This document shows, piece after piece, positions 1 to 8,311 of a stretch of 64,000 bases of DNA (positions are counted from its first letter, which is position 1; the number at the start of each line of letters is the position of its first letter). Under the pieces are notes generated by a model. It searched no databases. It saw only the letters and a list, made by a program, of their open reading frames with translations, and was not told the origin of the DNA. A program made the position numbers and the translations under genes. This stretch comes from Cellvibrionales bacterium UBA4451 (GTDB taxonomy: Bacteria; Pseudomonadota; Gammaproteobacteria; Pseudomonadales; Porticoccaceae): the NCBI GenBank assembly GCA_002390285.1, contig DGPB01000012.1:1-64000 (forward strand), written 5' to 3'.

Positions 1-328
1 AACTCACTCGCATGCTGTGCCGGGTCTGATTTACCGGCAAACTGGCAATCACCTCAACCGACTCTGGTGGCAAATCTATTTCTTCATGTGTTTCCCGAAG
101 CGCTGTCATTAACAAGTCATTATCGCCCGGCTCCCACTTGCCGCCCGGAAAGGCCACCTCACCAGCATGGGATCTAAGGTGTTCAGCACGCTTGGTTAAA
201 ATAATTTTGGGGTCATCCTGCTCGCAGGTCAGCGCAAGCAAAATAGCCGCCTCACCCAATTCGTCATCAATGGGCATTGAACGCCCAATTGGAAGGGATT
301 CCAGTCGGTGTGTAATTAAGCTCAACAT
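1..328 (-). CDS. NudL-like Nudix hydrolase (CoA pyrophosphatase type), partial
   Basis: The gene runs off the left edge, so only the first 109 residues are visible. They contain a Nudix box at about residues 62-84 (GG at 62-63, E66, then R78-E79 and E82-E83), preceded by AFPGG, the form typical of the NudL/YeaB family that hydrolyses CoA and related dinucleotide pyrophosphates. The ATG at 328 is the first in-frame start; no clear Shine-Dalgarno sequence precedes it. It diverges from a second, unrelated Nudix gene 81 bp away. The family is secure; the substrate is inferred from family resemblance only. Confidence 0.8.
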   Translation of the reverse strand, partial: MLSLITHRLESLPIGRSMPIDDELGEAAILLALTCEQDDPKIILTKRAEHLRSHAGEVAFPGGKWEPGDNDLLMTALRETHEEIDLPPESVEVIASLPVNQTRHSMRVS

Positions 329-409
329 ATCTTAGCCATTTTAGAGGTAGCCCACATTTATATATACTAATCACTGAAACAGTGCTTTTTATTACTTTAG
401 AGATGTTTT

Positions 410-961
410 ATGAACTTTTGCAGTCAATGCGGTAAATCTATCAGTCTTAAAATTCCAGATGGAGACAACCGTGAACGACATGTTTGCGACCACTGCGATA
501 CCATCCACTATCAAAATCCCCGCGTTATTGCTGGATGCATCCCCGTTGTAGGTGATCAAGTCCTTTTGTGCCGACGTGCAATCGAGCCACGATACGGACT
601 ATGGACACTGCCAGCAGGATTTATGGAGAATGGTGAATCTACTCTTCAGGGGGCACTTCGTGAGTGTGTAGAAGAAGCTAATGCCCGAATCGACAACCCT
701 AGACTAAGTGGTATCTTCGATATCCCCCACATCAACCAGGTTTATGTTTTCTATCGCGGCATGATGAACAATATGAATTTTAGCCCCGGCGCCGAATCTC
801 TAGAGGTGGAACTGTTTCGAGAACAGGATATTCCCTGGCATGAACTAGCCTTTCCCGTGATTGAACTAGCGCTGCACTATCATTTTGAAGATGCTAAATG
901 TGACCGAACTGATGTGCGAACCGGCACCATCGAACGACCATGGCAAAGCCCAAGGTCCTGA
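410..961 (+). CDS. Nudix hydrolase with N-terminal zinc ribbon
   Basis: The 183-residue protein starts with a zinc ribbon built from two CxxC pairs (C4/C7 and C26/C29), followed by a Nudix domain. Its Nudix box fits G-x5-E-x7-RE-x2-EE, with RE followed by CVEE at about residues 85-90. This architecture occurs in stand-alone Nudix hydrolases acting on ADP-ribose- or NADH-like dinucleotides and is shorter than NudC. The start is supported by a GAG element a few bases upstream. The gene diverges from the NudL-like gene and converges on the YqfO-like gene. The exact substrate cannot be read from sequence. Confidence 0.85.
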   Translation: MNFCSQCGKSISLKIPDGDNRERHVCDHCDTIHYQNPRVIAGCIPVVGDQVLLCRRAIEPRYGLWTLPAGFMENGESTLQGALRECVEEANARIDNPRLSGIFDIPHINQVYVFYRGMMNNMNFSPGAESLEVELFREQDIPWHELAFPVIELALHYHFEDAKCDRTDVRTGTIERPWQSPRS

Positions 962-1023
962 CTGATTGCTGTGAATACTTATCAATGAAGTGATGACTGA
1001 GCACCCAACGCTACCAAAACGAT

Positions 1024-1341
1024 CTATACCATAATTTCTGTTAGCGGCCATACATCATAGGCAGGCTCTTCATAAGGGTGGGATGTTAAAAGTGCCCTGA
1101 CGGCTCCTTGGATCACCTCATCTGCACAGACCATCTCAACTCGATACTCCTCAACCTTTTCCAGCTCACCCACCTGCCCCTGGTAAGGTGAACTCCCCTG
1201 CAATGGACGAAACTGTCCTTCACCTAACACCTGCCAAGAACAGTATTCATAATCACCTATGCATCCGGCACCTGCATCAAACACAGCCTGTTTCACTGCA
1301 TCTACATGACTCACTGGAACAAAGAAAACTAATTTATACAT
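1024..1341 (-). CDS. YqfO/NIF3 N-terminal-like domain protein
   Basis: This 105-residue soluble protein matches the short YqfO-type family (NIF3-like insert domain, CutA1-like fold). It opens with a YKLVFFVP strand and closes with SHPYEEPAYDVWPL, the signature of this family. No enzymatic activity is established for these stand-alone domains; metal or ligand binding is often proposed. AGGT lies nine bases before the ATG. The gene converges with the zinc-ribbon Nudix gene, with about 60 bp between their stops. The family call is firm and the function unknown. Confidence 0.85.
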   Translation of the reverse strand: MYKLVFFVPVSHVDAVKQAVFDAGAGCIGDYEYCSWQVLGEGQFRPLQGSSPYQGQVGELEKVEEYRVEMVCADEVIQGAVRALLTSHPYEEPAYDVWPLTEIMV

Positions 1342-1505
1342 AGCATTACCTATTTAAGTTGGGACACGAGCGAGACTTAAACTATTAGATGCCCACCACT
1401 CCAACCAAACAAGATTCGGCCATTTATAATCTACTCTACTCTTTATATTTATGCGTTACACAACTGGCTTATACTCATTCTTATGGTAATTTATATAAAG
1501 CAACT

Positions 1506-1565
1506 CTTATAAAGACCCGATCATAAGGGACCATTCTATAGGGAACCAACCCATAGGGAGCCAAT
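1506..1565. repeat. 15-bp tandem repeat, about four copies
   Basis: Four successive 15-bp units (1506-1520, 1521-1535, 1536-1550, 1551-1565) share a core close to CATAGGGANCC; the first copy is the most diverged. The last copy carries a GGGAG that may serve as ribosome binding site for the gene starting at 1572. The same period recurs inside several genes of this window. Confidence 0.8.
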
Positions 1566-1571
1566 GAATTC

Positions 1572-2009
1572 ATGAGATCGCCCGACCTAAGTATTCTTGA
1601 ACAATTTCGGCGCAATTTTGTTGCACTGGTCAGCTTGGTCATTGCGGTAACCAGCCTGAGTTATACCAGTTGGCGCAATGAACAAACGGAAGAAAATCGT
1701 AACTATCGAGTCGCTGCATTCGAAACCCTGCTCAAGCTAGGGGAGCTACAACAGCTGGTTTTTCACCGTCACTATGATCAGGAATTGGACAAGGGCAATC
1801 CTCGCGCTGGCTGGGCTTATGTCTTAACAATTCGTGACTTGTCCATGTTATTACCTACCCCAGTACCAGAAAGCACAAAAGAGCTAACGGACACCTGGGG
1901 CTACCATTGGCAAGGGCTCGGAAGCAATCAAGATAGTGCCGACGCCATTACTCAGGCCATAGATAACAGCCGCAATAACACATTGGCTCTTTTACAATCA
2001 CTCAATTAG
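1572..2009 (+). CDS. hypothetical membrane-anchored protein
   Basis: I do not recognise this 145-residue protein. A short N-terminal segment with Arg and Phe residues leads into one hydrophobic helix at about residues 16-33 (FVALVSLVIAVTSLSY), followed by a soluble, mainly helical C-terminal part rich in Glu, Gln, Trp and Tyr. It therefore looks like an inner-membrane protein with a single anchor and a periplasmic or cytoplasmic domain. It stands alone between the YqfO-like gene and feoA. A 15-bp tandem repeat occupies its leader and provides the only Shine-Dalgarno-like sequence. Codon use resembles that of the neighbours, so the gene is probably real. Confidence 0.6.
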   Translation: MRSPDLSILEQFRRNFVALVSLVIAVTSLSYTSWRNEQTEENRNYRVAAFETLLKLGELQQLVFHRHYDQELDKGNPRAGWAYVLTIRDLSMLLPTPVPESTKELTDTWGYHWQGLGSNQDSADAITQAIDNSRNNTLALLQSLN

Positions 2010-2168
2010 GCTCAACACGGCAGCTTGGCTTGTACATGAGATTTTCTGCTATCCATTACAGTCCCCCACTTAAGCACCGCAAGCCTCCAATAGTCCGATT
2101 GCTCTAAATCAATTGGATTGAAATAAAGTCCCTACAACTACTCAGTACTTATTGCTTCTCCACTTAAT

Positions 2169-2190
2169 ATAACTGATAATCATTATCATT
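2169..2190. promoter_or_regulatory. Fur box upstream of feoAB
   Basis: The segment 2169-2187 matches 15 of 19 positions of the classical Fur operator GATAATGATAATCATTATC, including an uninterrupted run of 13. It lies 15 bp before the feoA start and so should repress feoAB when ferrous iron is plentiful. The match is seen directly; the regulation is inferred from Fur biology. Confidence 0.85.
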
Positions 2191-2202
2191 CACAATGATT
2201 GC

Positions 2203-2445
2203 ATGCCATTTATGACAGTACAGTTCGATCAACTACAAACTGGTGACCGCGCCAAAGTCAGTGGCTTTAGGAACGTCCCCGAGTCATACCGAAACCGGCT
2301 GATGAGCTTGGGGTTAACACCTGGTACACCTTTCCTGGTGCAGCATCGCGCGCCTCTGGGTGACCCAGTAGCAATCCTTGTTAGAGGATTCCGCCTCAGC
2401 TTACGGGTTCATGAGGCAGAAGGGATGACAGTAGAACGGCTATGA
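2203..2445 (+). CDS. feoA: ferrous iron transport protein A
   Basis: This 80-residue cytoplasmic SH3-like protein assists FeoB-mediated Fe(II) uptake. Family features include the RLMSLGLTPGTPFLVQHRAPLGDP segment (about residues 31-54) and the closing RGFRLSLRVHEAEGM. The ATG at 2203 or the ATG at 2212 could both be the start; neither has a good Shine-Dalgarno sequence, and the Fur box lies just upstream. The gene overlaps feoB by four bases (ATGA), implying translational coupling. Confidence 0.95.
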   Translation: MPFMTVQFDQLQTGDRAKVSGFRNVPESYRNRLMSLGLTPGTPFLVQHRAPLGDPVAILVRGFRLSLRVHEAEGMTVERL

Positions 2446-4772
2446 ATCAAGAATTCACCATTGCCTTGGTGGGAAATCCAAACTGTGGCAAAACGACTCT
2501 ATTCAACGCACTAACCGGCACCCACCAAAAAGTAGGCAACTGGTCAGGCGTCACCGTAGAGCAAAAAACAGGGCACTTTAAACACGCTGACGCCACGTTC
2601 CAGGTAGTAGATCTGCCGGGCACCTACTCATTACACGTTTCCTGCGAAGAAGACTCTCTTGACCAACAAATTGCTCAACGGTTTGTTCTGGAAGACTCTG
2701 CCGACCTGATTGTCAATATTATTGATGCTTCCTGCCTGGAGCGCGGGCTCTACCTCACCACTCAGCTGATGGATGCCGGCATCCCCATCGTCATAGCGCT
2801 GAATATGATGGATGTGGCAGACCAAAACGGTATTCATATTGACCCCTATGAACTCTCAGAAAAAATAGGTTTTCCGGTGGTATCACTGGTGGCTAGTCGC
2901 CGAGAGGGGATCGGGACATTAATCGATGTGGCCAGCAACTACCTGCACAAACAAAATTACAAACCGCTCCCGGTCACGGTATCTGATCCACTGGAAAATA
3001 CGGCAAAACAACTCCTTGCATTGATGGCTCAGCACCAGCCAGAGACCTCTCGGCTACAGGCAACTGCTGTACTAGAACGAGATGCAGCGGTACTCAACCA
3101 GTTTCCAGAAGACTTACAGCGGAAAATGGAAGCTGTGGTAGACATCCTGGAGCAACAGCTCAATTGCAGTGCCGCTGACGCCCTAATTACTGATCGTTAT
3201 AGCTGGATCAACAAGACCACTGCCGGCGCTGTTCACCACGACACCCAAGCCAGGAGATCAATTTCTGACTATCTCGATGCCATATTGCTGAACCGGTTCC
3301 TGGCCTTCCCCGCCTTTCTTGGGGTGATGTATCTGATGTTTATGGTGACCATCAATTTTGGTGGCGCTTTTATTGATTTCTTTGATATTGCAGCCGGGGC
3401 CATTTTTGTGGAGTTGCCACGACAACTGCTCACCGCTCTTCATCTACCACAGTGGCTGGTGACCTTGATTGCGGACGGTGCTGGAGGAGGTATACAGCTG
3501 GTTGCCAGCTTCCTGCCAGTGATAGGCACCCTGTTTCTATTCCAGACTTTTCTAGAAGACTCTGGTTATATGGCCCGGGCAGCATTTATCCTAGACCGTC
3601 TAATGCGCAGCATCGGGCTACCCGGTAAATCCTTCGTACCGTTAGTGGTAGGTTTTGGCTGTAATGTACCCTCAGTTATGGCCAGTCGTGTACTGGATAC
3701 ATATCAGGACCGCCTGCTCACCATATTAATGGCACCCTTTATGTCCTGTGGTGCCAGGCTAACGGTCTACATCTTGTTTGCCACGGCCTTCTTTACGACC
3801 AATGGGCAGAATGTGGTATTTGGCCTCTACATCATCGGTATCGCCCTTGCGGTGTTAACCGGCATGCTGGTTCGCCGAAAAATGCTGAGTCGTGAAATCA
3901 CTCCCTTTCTTATGGAGTTACCCAACTACCACGTCCCCACCATAAAAGGACTGCTAATCCATAGCTGGCAACGCCTAAGAGGCTTTCTGCTACGAGCAGG
4001 CAAGGCCATTGTGCTCGTGGTGATCGCACTGAATTTTGTTAATTCCATTGGCACCGATGGCAGCTTCAACAACCAAAACACCGAACGATCCCTGCTGTCC
4101 GCCATTGGCAAAACCATTACACCAATATTAGAACCACTAGGCGTAAAAGAGGGCAACTGGCCGGCTACGGTGGGTATATTTAGTGGTATCTTTGCCAAGG
4201 AAGTGGTGGTCGGCACATTAGATGCGCTCTACTCAGATATGGCTCGTAGTGAAAATGGCCCATCTATAAAAGAACCAGTACACATTAGCGCCATGTTGTC
4301 TGAAGCGGTTAACACGATCCCCGAAAATCTCGCTAAAGTAAACAATATGTGGGGCGACCCTCTAGGCCTGAGCATCGGCGACCTGACTAATGAGCAGACC
4401 TCTGCCGAAGCCCAAGAGGTAGAACTCACTACCATCGTCTTGATGCAACAGTTGTTCGATGGCCAATTGGGTGCCTTCTGCTACATTCTGTTTGTGCTGC
4501 TGTACATGCCCTGTGTCGCCACACTAGGCGCTATCTATAAGGAAGCGGGCGGGGCTTGGGCTTTTTTCTCAGCCACCTGGAATACGTTACTGGCGTACTC
4601 TGTCGCGGTGATCGTTTATCAATTGGGCACGTTGCCCGCTCACCCACAACAATCCCTGCTATGGACCGGGGCTATGCTACTGATTATGTTTGTTGGCTAT
4701 CTGCTGTTGATACAGTTCGGTAAAAAACAAGTTCGCAATGAAGACCTGATACCAGCAGTCAATCTGCACTAA
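2442..4772 (+). CDS. feoB: ferrous iron transporter B
   Basis: FeoB is the inner-membrane Fe(II) permease with an N-terminal G domain. Visible motifs are G1 (GNPNCGKT, residues 11-18), G3 (DLPG, 57-60) and G4 (NMMD, 121-124), followed by a helical linker and a C-terminal membrane domain from about residue 280 with two Gate regions, each with a conserved Cys (GFGCNVPS and PCVATLGA). At 776 residues it is full length. It is translationally coupled to feoA. No feoC-like gene follows in the 110 bp before the convergent CBS gene, so the operon appears to be feoAB only. Confidence 0.97.
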   Translation: MNQEFTIALVGNPNCGKTTLFNALTGTHQKVGNWSGVTVEQKTGHFKHADATFQVVDLPGTYSLHVSCEEDSLDQQIAQRFVLEDSADLIVNIIDASCLERGLYLTTQLMDAGIPIVIALNMMDVADQNGIHIDPYELSEKIGFPVVSLVASRREGIGTLIDVASNYLHKQNYKPLPVTVSDPLENTAKQLLALMAQHQPETSRLQATAVLERDAAVLNQFPEDLQRKMEAVVDILEQQLNCSAADALITDRYSWINKTTAGAVHHDTQARRSISDYLDAILLNRFLAFPAFLGVMYLMFMVTINFGGAFIDFFDIAAGAIFVELPRQLLTALHLPQWLVTLIADGAGGGIQLVASFLPVIGTLFLFQTFLEDSGYMARAAFILDRLMRSIGLPGKSFVPLVVGFGCNVPSVMASRVLDTYQDRLLTILMAPFMSCGARLTVYILFATAFFTTNGQNVVFGLYIIGIALAVLTGMLVRRKMLSREITPFLMELPNYHVPTIKGLLIHSWQRLRGFLLRAGKAIVLVVIALNFVNSIGTDGSFNNQNTERSLLSAIGKTITPILEPLGVKEGNWPATVGIFSGIFAKEVVVGTLDALYSDMARSENGPSIKEPVHISAMLSEAVNTIPENLAKVNNMWGDPLGLSIGDLTNEQTSAEAQEVELTTIVLMQQLFDGQLGAFCYILFVLLYMPCVATLGAIYKEAGGAWAFFSATWNTLLAYSVAVIVYQLGTLPAHPQQSLLWTGAMLLIMFVGYLLLIQFGKKQVRNEDLIPAVNLH

Positions 4773-4884
4773 GGACATGCGGCGCTGATGGACTATTTAT
4801 AAACGAACAATCTTGTAAATAACGTCACTACAAACACCGATGTCTAGCAGACAAGATACCTATAAAGACTAAAGGCTACTGGCG

Positions 4885-5280
4885 CTAAAACTTTTCAATT
4901 GCCCGCAACAACTGGCGACAAGTAATCTGTCCAACTAATTTTCCATCTTGGACTACAGGACAGCGCCGATACCGCAGCTTCAGCATTTCCTGCGCCACAT
5001 CCACAATATCCGCATGGGGAGACACAGAATATACATCTGTGCTCATAAAGCTTTCTACTGGGCCAACACTGGTTTCTTCGTTGTACATGGCGCTCAAAAT
5101 CCCCTTCAGGCAGTCCATCTCCGACAGGACACCCAACAAGTGATTCTCATCATCCACCACACACAAACCTGAAATCTTATATTCTAAAATTAATTCTACG
5201 GCATCACACAGATCGGCGCCGGCTTTCACCTTGACCGGATTAGGCAGCATATAATCTTTAAGCTCTACAGATCGCAACAT
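4885..5280 (-). CDS. CBS-domain pair protein
   Basis: A 131-residue protein made almost entirely of two CBS motifs (about residues 8-60 and 75-130). Such pairs form a Bateman module that binds adenosine nucleotides and acts as an energy sensor, usually in the cytoplasm. No catalytic domain is attached. AAGGT precedes the ATG at good spacing. It is downstream of nuoN on the same strand with a 68-bp gap containing only a weak hairpin (arms 5321-5327 and 5339-5345), so read-through from the nuo operon is possible. Ligand and partner are unknown. Confidence 0.85.
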   Translation of the reverse strand: MLRSVELKDYMLPNPVKVKAGADLCDAVELILEYKISGLCVVDDENHLLGVLSEMDCLKGILSAMYNEETSVGPVESFMSTDVYSVSPHADIVDVAQEMLKLRYRRCPVVQDGKLVGQITCRQLLRAIEKF

Positions 5281-5348
5281 ATTGATACCTTCTTATTTTT
5301 ACCATTTTCAGAATACTAAACAAATAGCCAACTGCAAACTATTTGTAC

Positions 5349-6782
5349 CTAGAAAAACCCACCCACATAGACCATAAGTGGTTGGGGGAAAACACCCAGC
5401 CAAACCACCAACACAGCCAGCAATACCGCCACAGTCTCACCCAACCATGGGACAGAGTGCTCGGTAGCGTTATTATCGTCCTGAAGCGTCATGGTATAAA
5501 TGATTCGTAAGTAGTAGTAGATACCAATAGCGCTACCCAAAACCAATGCCGCTAACAGCACCCATAGTGTGCCCTCAATACCGGCTGTAAAGATATAAAA
5601 TTTACCGATAAAACCAACCGTTAGGGGTATTCCTGCGAGAGACAACAGCGAGAGCGATAAAATTCCTGCTAATAATGGCCGATGCCAAAACAACCCGGTG
5701 AGGTCTGTCACCAACTGTTTTTCCTCACCACCATCACTGGACAGCAAACTGATAACAGCAAACGCTGCCAGCGTGGTCACCACATAAGCCACCACGTAGT
5801 AACTCGCCGCCTCTACAGCCAGTTTACTTCCACCCAACATACCGAGAGCCACCAGCGTTATTAATAAATAGCCAAAATGTGCAATTGAGGAATAGGACAA
5901 AAGTCGCTTTAGATTTTGTTGCTTCAATGCCAGCAGATTACCCACTAGCATAGAGGCCACTGCCAGCACACTCAGGGCAGTAAGCAATGTAGTGTATTGA
6001 TGCAATTGTGCCTGCACGAATAGGCGCAGTAATACAGCAAAAATAGCCCCCTTAGAAACCGTAGCCAAGAACCCTGTTACCGGCAAGGGCGCACCCTCAT
6101 ACACATCAGGGGTCCACATATGAAACGGCACCACAGACAATTTAAAACTGATACCCGCCAAGACCAATGCCGAACCAGTGAGGATCAACACCTGATTGTC
6201 TGAAGCCCCAGTAAGCCGATCACCAATACCGATAAACGAAAGGCTTCCCAGCGCCGCATATAGCAAGGCGAAACCAAACAACAACACTGCCGAGGCGCAA
6301 CCCGACAACACCAGATACTTAATGCTCGCCTCCAGAGGTAGTTTTCCTCGCTCGGGATAGGCAATCATCGTGTACAACGAGACCCCAAGTAATTCCATAC
6401 CCAGCAACAAGGAAGCCACATGATTGGCAAATGCCAATACCAATGCGCCCAAAGTGGCCAGCAACAGCAATAGATAAAACTCTTCACTGCGTGCCTTGAG
6501 ATGCCTCAGATACTCCCAAGCCAACAACGTACTCGCCAGAGAAACACCCAACAGTAGTACCGTGAAAAACATACCGAAGGCATCAACACTTAGCAGCGAT
6601 AGCTGCTGTGGGCCGACCGCTACCGCCAGAGGAATAGAAGCCAGTGTCAGCAGCAAACCCGCCACGGTAAACCCCGCAGTCAGTGCATGTCCACGCCGAA
6701 AGGAAATCAGTAGCATCAGCAGTACTATAGCTATGGACAGCACTATTAACGGCAATATCGACTGGAGTTCAATCATCGTCAT
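5349..6782 (-). CDS. nuoN: NADH-quinone oxidoreductase subunit N
   Basis: This antiporter-like membrane subunit of complex I has 477 residues and about 14 hydrophobic helices. The family segments LGMELLGVSLYTMIAY and VVPFHMWTPDVYEGAP are present; conserved Glu and Lys residues in the helices form part of the proton path. It is the last gene of the nuo operon and overlaps nuoM by four bases. Its length is close to that of other bacterial NuoN proteins. Confidence 0.97.
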   Translation of the reverse strand: MTMIELQSILPLIVLSIAIVLLMLLISFRRGHALTAGFTVAGLLLTLASIPLAVAVGPQQLSLLSVDAFGMFFTVLLLGVSLASTLLAWEYLRHLKARSEEFYLLLLLATLGALVLAFANHVASLLLGMELLGVSLYTMIAYPERGKLPLEASIKYLVLSGCASAVLLFGFALLYAALGSLSFIGIGDRLTGASDNQVLILTGSALVLAGISFKLSVVPFHMWTPDVYEGAPLPVTGFLATVSKGAIFAVLLRLFVQAQLHQYTTLLTALSVLAVASMLVGNLLALKQQNLKRLLSYSSIAHFGYLLITLVALGMLGGSKLAVEAASYYVVAYVVTTLAAFAVISLLSSDGGEEKQLVTDLTGLFWHRPLLAGILSLSLLSLAGIPLTVGFIGKFYIFTAGIEGTLWVLLAALVLGSAIGIYYYLRIIYTMTLQDDNNATEHSVPWLGETVAVLLAVLVVWLGVFPQPLMVYVGGFF

Positions 6783-8311
6783 GGCATCAACCCCGCAACC
6801 TTTGTAGGCTCAGTCACACTACCCACCATCTGCATTAGGCTATCCAGTACTGGCTGGGCTGTGTCGAGTACAGGCTGGGGATAAAGACCCAGCCATATCA
6901 AACCCACAATCATTACCGTCATGGTCAGCATTTCCCTGAATCCATAATCAGGAAATCGACGACCTTCATCTGGCTTACCCTGAAAAGCTCGTTGCATCAT
7001 CATCAGTGAGTAGATCGCCGCGACAATCAACCCAAGAGCGGCCACTGCCGCTACCCAGGGAGCCACAGCAAAGAGCCCGACCAACACCAAGAATTCCGCT
7101 ACAAAGTTGCCCAAGCCTGGCAGGCCTAACGAAGCCAATGCAAAGAACATTGCCACAGCACCCATCCTCGGCATGTTTTGCCAGAGGCCGCTCATCTTTG
7201 ACATATCCCTAGTATGCATCCGCTCCTGAAGAGAGCCCGCTATCATAAATAAGGCGGCGGTACTGAAGCCATGGGCTATCATCTGCATTACTGCACCCTG
7301 AAGCGCCAAGGCATTCCAGGCAAACACGCCCAGTAGAACAAAACCCATATGGCTGACGCTGCTGTAAGCCACTAATCGCTTGAAATCATCCTGCCCCAAC
7401 GCCAATACCGCACCATAGATGATCCCTGCAACGCCCAGCCCCATGGCGATGGGAGAGAACGCCAACGCTTCATTGGGAAACAGCGGAACCACAAAACGAA
7501 TAAGTCCGTAAGCCCCTGTTTTTAATAATATTCCAGCAAGAATAACACTGCCCGCAGTGGGCGCCTGAGTGTGGGCATCCGGCAACCAAGTATGAAAGGG
7601 GAAACCGGGCAGCTTCACCAGAAATGCCACAAAGAAACCCAACATTAAATAGTACGCAATATCTCCGCCGACCTTGTGATCGAGCAAATCAAAATAACTG
7701 AAGCTGTATACGCCGGTGCTACTGTGATTCAGCATGACCAATGCCAAAATCGCCAGCAACATCATCAGGCCACTCACTTGGGTAAAGATAAAAAACTTCA
7801 TGGAGGCATAGCCGCGGCCTTCATGACCCCAGATAGCTATCATCAAGTACATTGGTACCAGCATGACCTCCCAGAATAGGAAGAACAAAAATAGATCCAA
7901 TGCCAAAAAGACACCGAGTACCCCAGCCAGAGTCCAGAGTAAATTTGCTTCAAAAAAACCAGTGCGCTGTTTGATATCAGTCCAAGAGGAACTTACTGCA
8001 ACCGCTCCTAGCACCAAGGTCAAAAGGACCATCAACAAACTCAACCCATCCATGGCCAGCTCAAAGCTAATACCAAAACGAGGGATCCATTCCGCCTTAT
8101 AGTGAAACAGCCACGTCGCAGCATCTGACGGATTGGGAACAATCGCGATTTGTGACCATGACAGGTCACTCATGTACACCAGAAAATAGCCCAGATCAAA
8201 CAAGATGGTAAACAATGCAATCCAGCGAGGTAAAAGAGGATGTTGTCGCTCCGCCAACCAGGCAATAACACCCCCGGCTAACAGAATTAGAATCAGGTTA
8301 ACCAATACCAT
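6779..8311 (-). CDS. nuoM: NADH-quinone oxidoreductase subunit M
   Basis: NuoM is the second of three antiporter-like proton-pumping subunits of complex I. The 510-residue protein has about 14 transmembrane segments and the family hallmark GFPFHTWLPDAHTQAPT, where conserved Lys, His and Glu residues line the proton channel, together with the VAYSSVSHMGF segment. It sits between nuoL (sharing one base) and nuoN (four-base overlap). Nothing unusual was seen. Confidence 0.97.
   Translation of the reverse strand: MVLVNLILILLAGGVIAWLAERQHPLLPRWIALFTILFDLGYFLVYMSDLSWSQIAIVPNPSDAATWLFHYKAEWIPRFGISFELAMDGLSLLMVLLTLVLGAVAVSSSWTDIKQRTGFFEANLLWTLAGVLGVFLALDLFLFFLFWEVMLVPMYLMIAIWGHEGRGYASMKFFIFTQVSGLMMLLAILALVMLNHSSTGVYSFSYFDLLDHKVGGDIAYYLMLGFFVAFLVKLPGFPFHTWLPDAHTQAPTAGSVILAGILLKTGAYGLIRFVVPLFPNEALAFSPIAMGLGVAGIIYGAVLALGQDDFKRLVAYSSVSHMGFVLLGVFAWNALALQGAVMQMIAHGFSTAALFMIAGSLQERMHTRDMSKMSGLWQNMPRMGAVAMFFALASLGLPGLGNFVAEFLVLVGLFAVAPWVAAVAALGLIVAAIYSLMMMQRAFQGKPDEGRRFPDYGFREMLTMTVMIVGLIWLGLYPQPVLDTAQPVLDSLMQMVGSVTEPTKVAGLMP

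Noticed and set aside
4773..4884. Possible feoC after feoB
   Set aside because: The 112-bp gap has no open frame with a FeoC-like winged-helix or Cys pattern.
5321..5345. Hairpin between nuoN and the CBS gene as nuo terminator
   Set aside because: The 7-bp stem is A/T-rich with a long loop and only three Ts; too weak to call.
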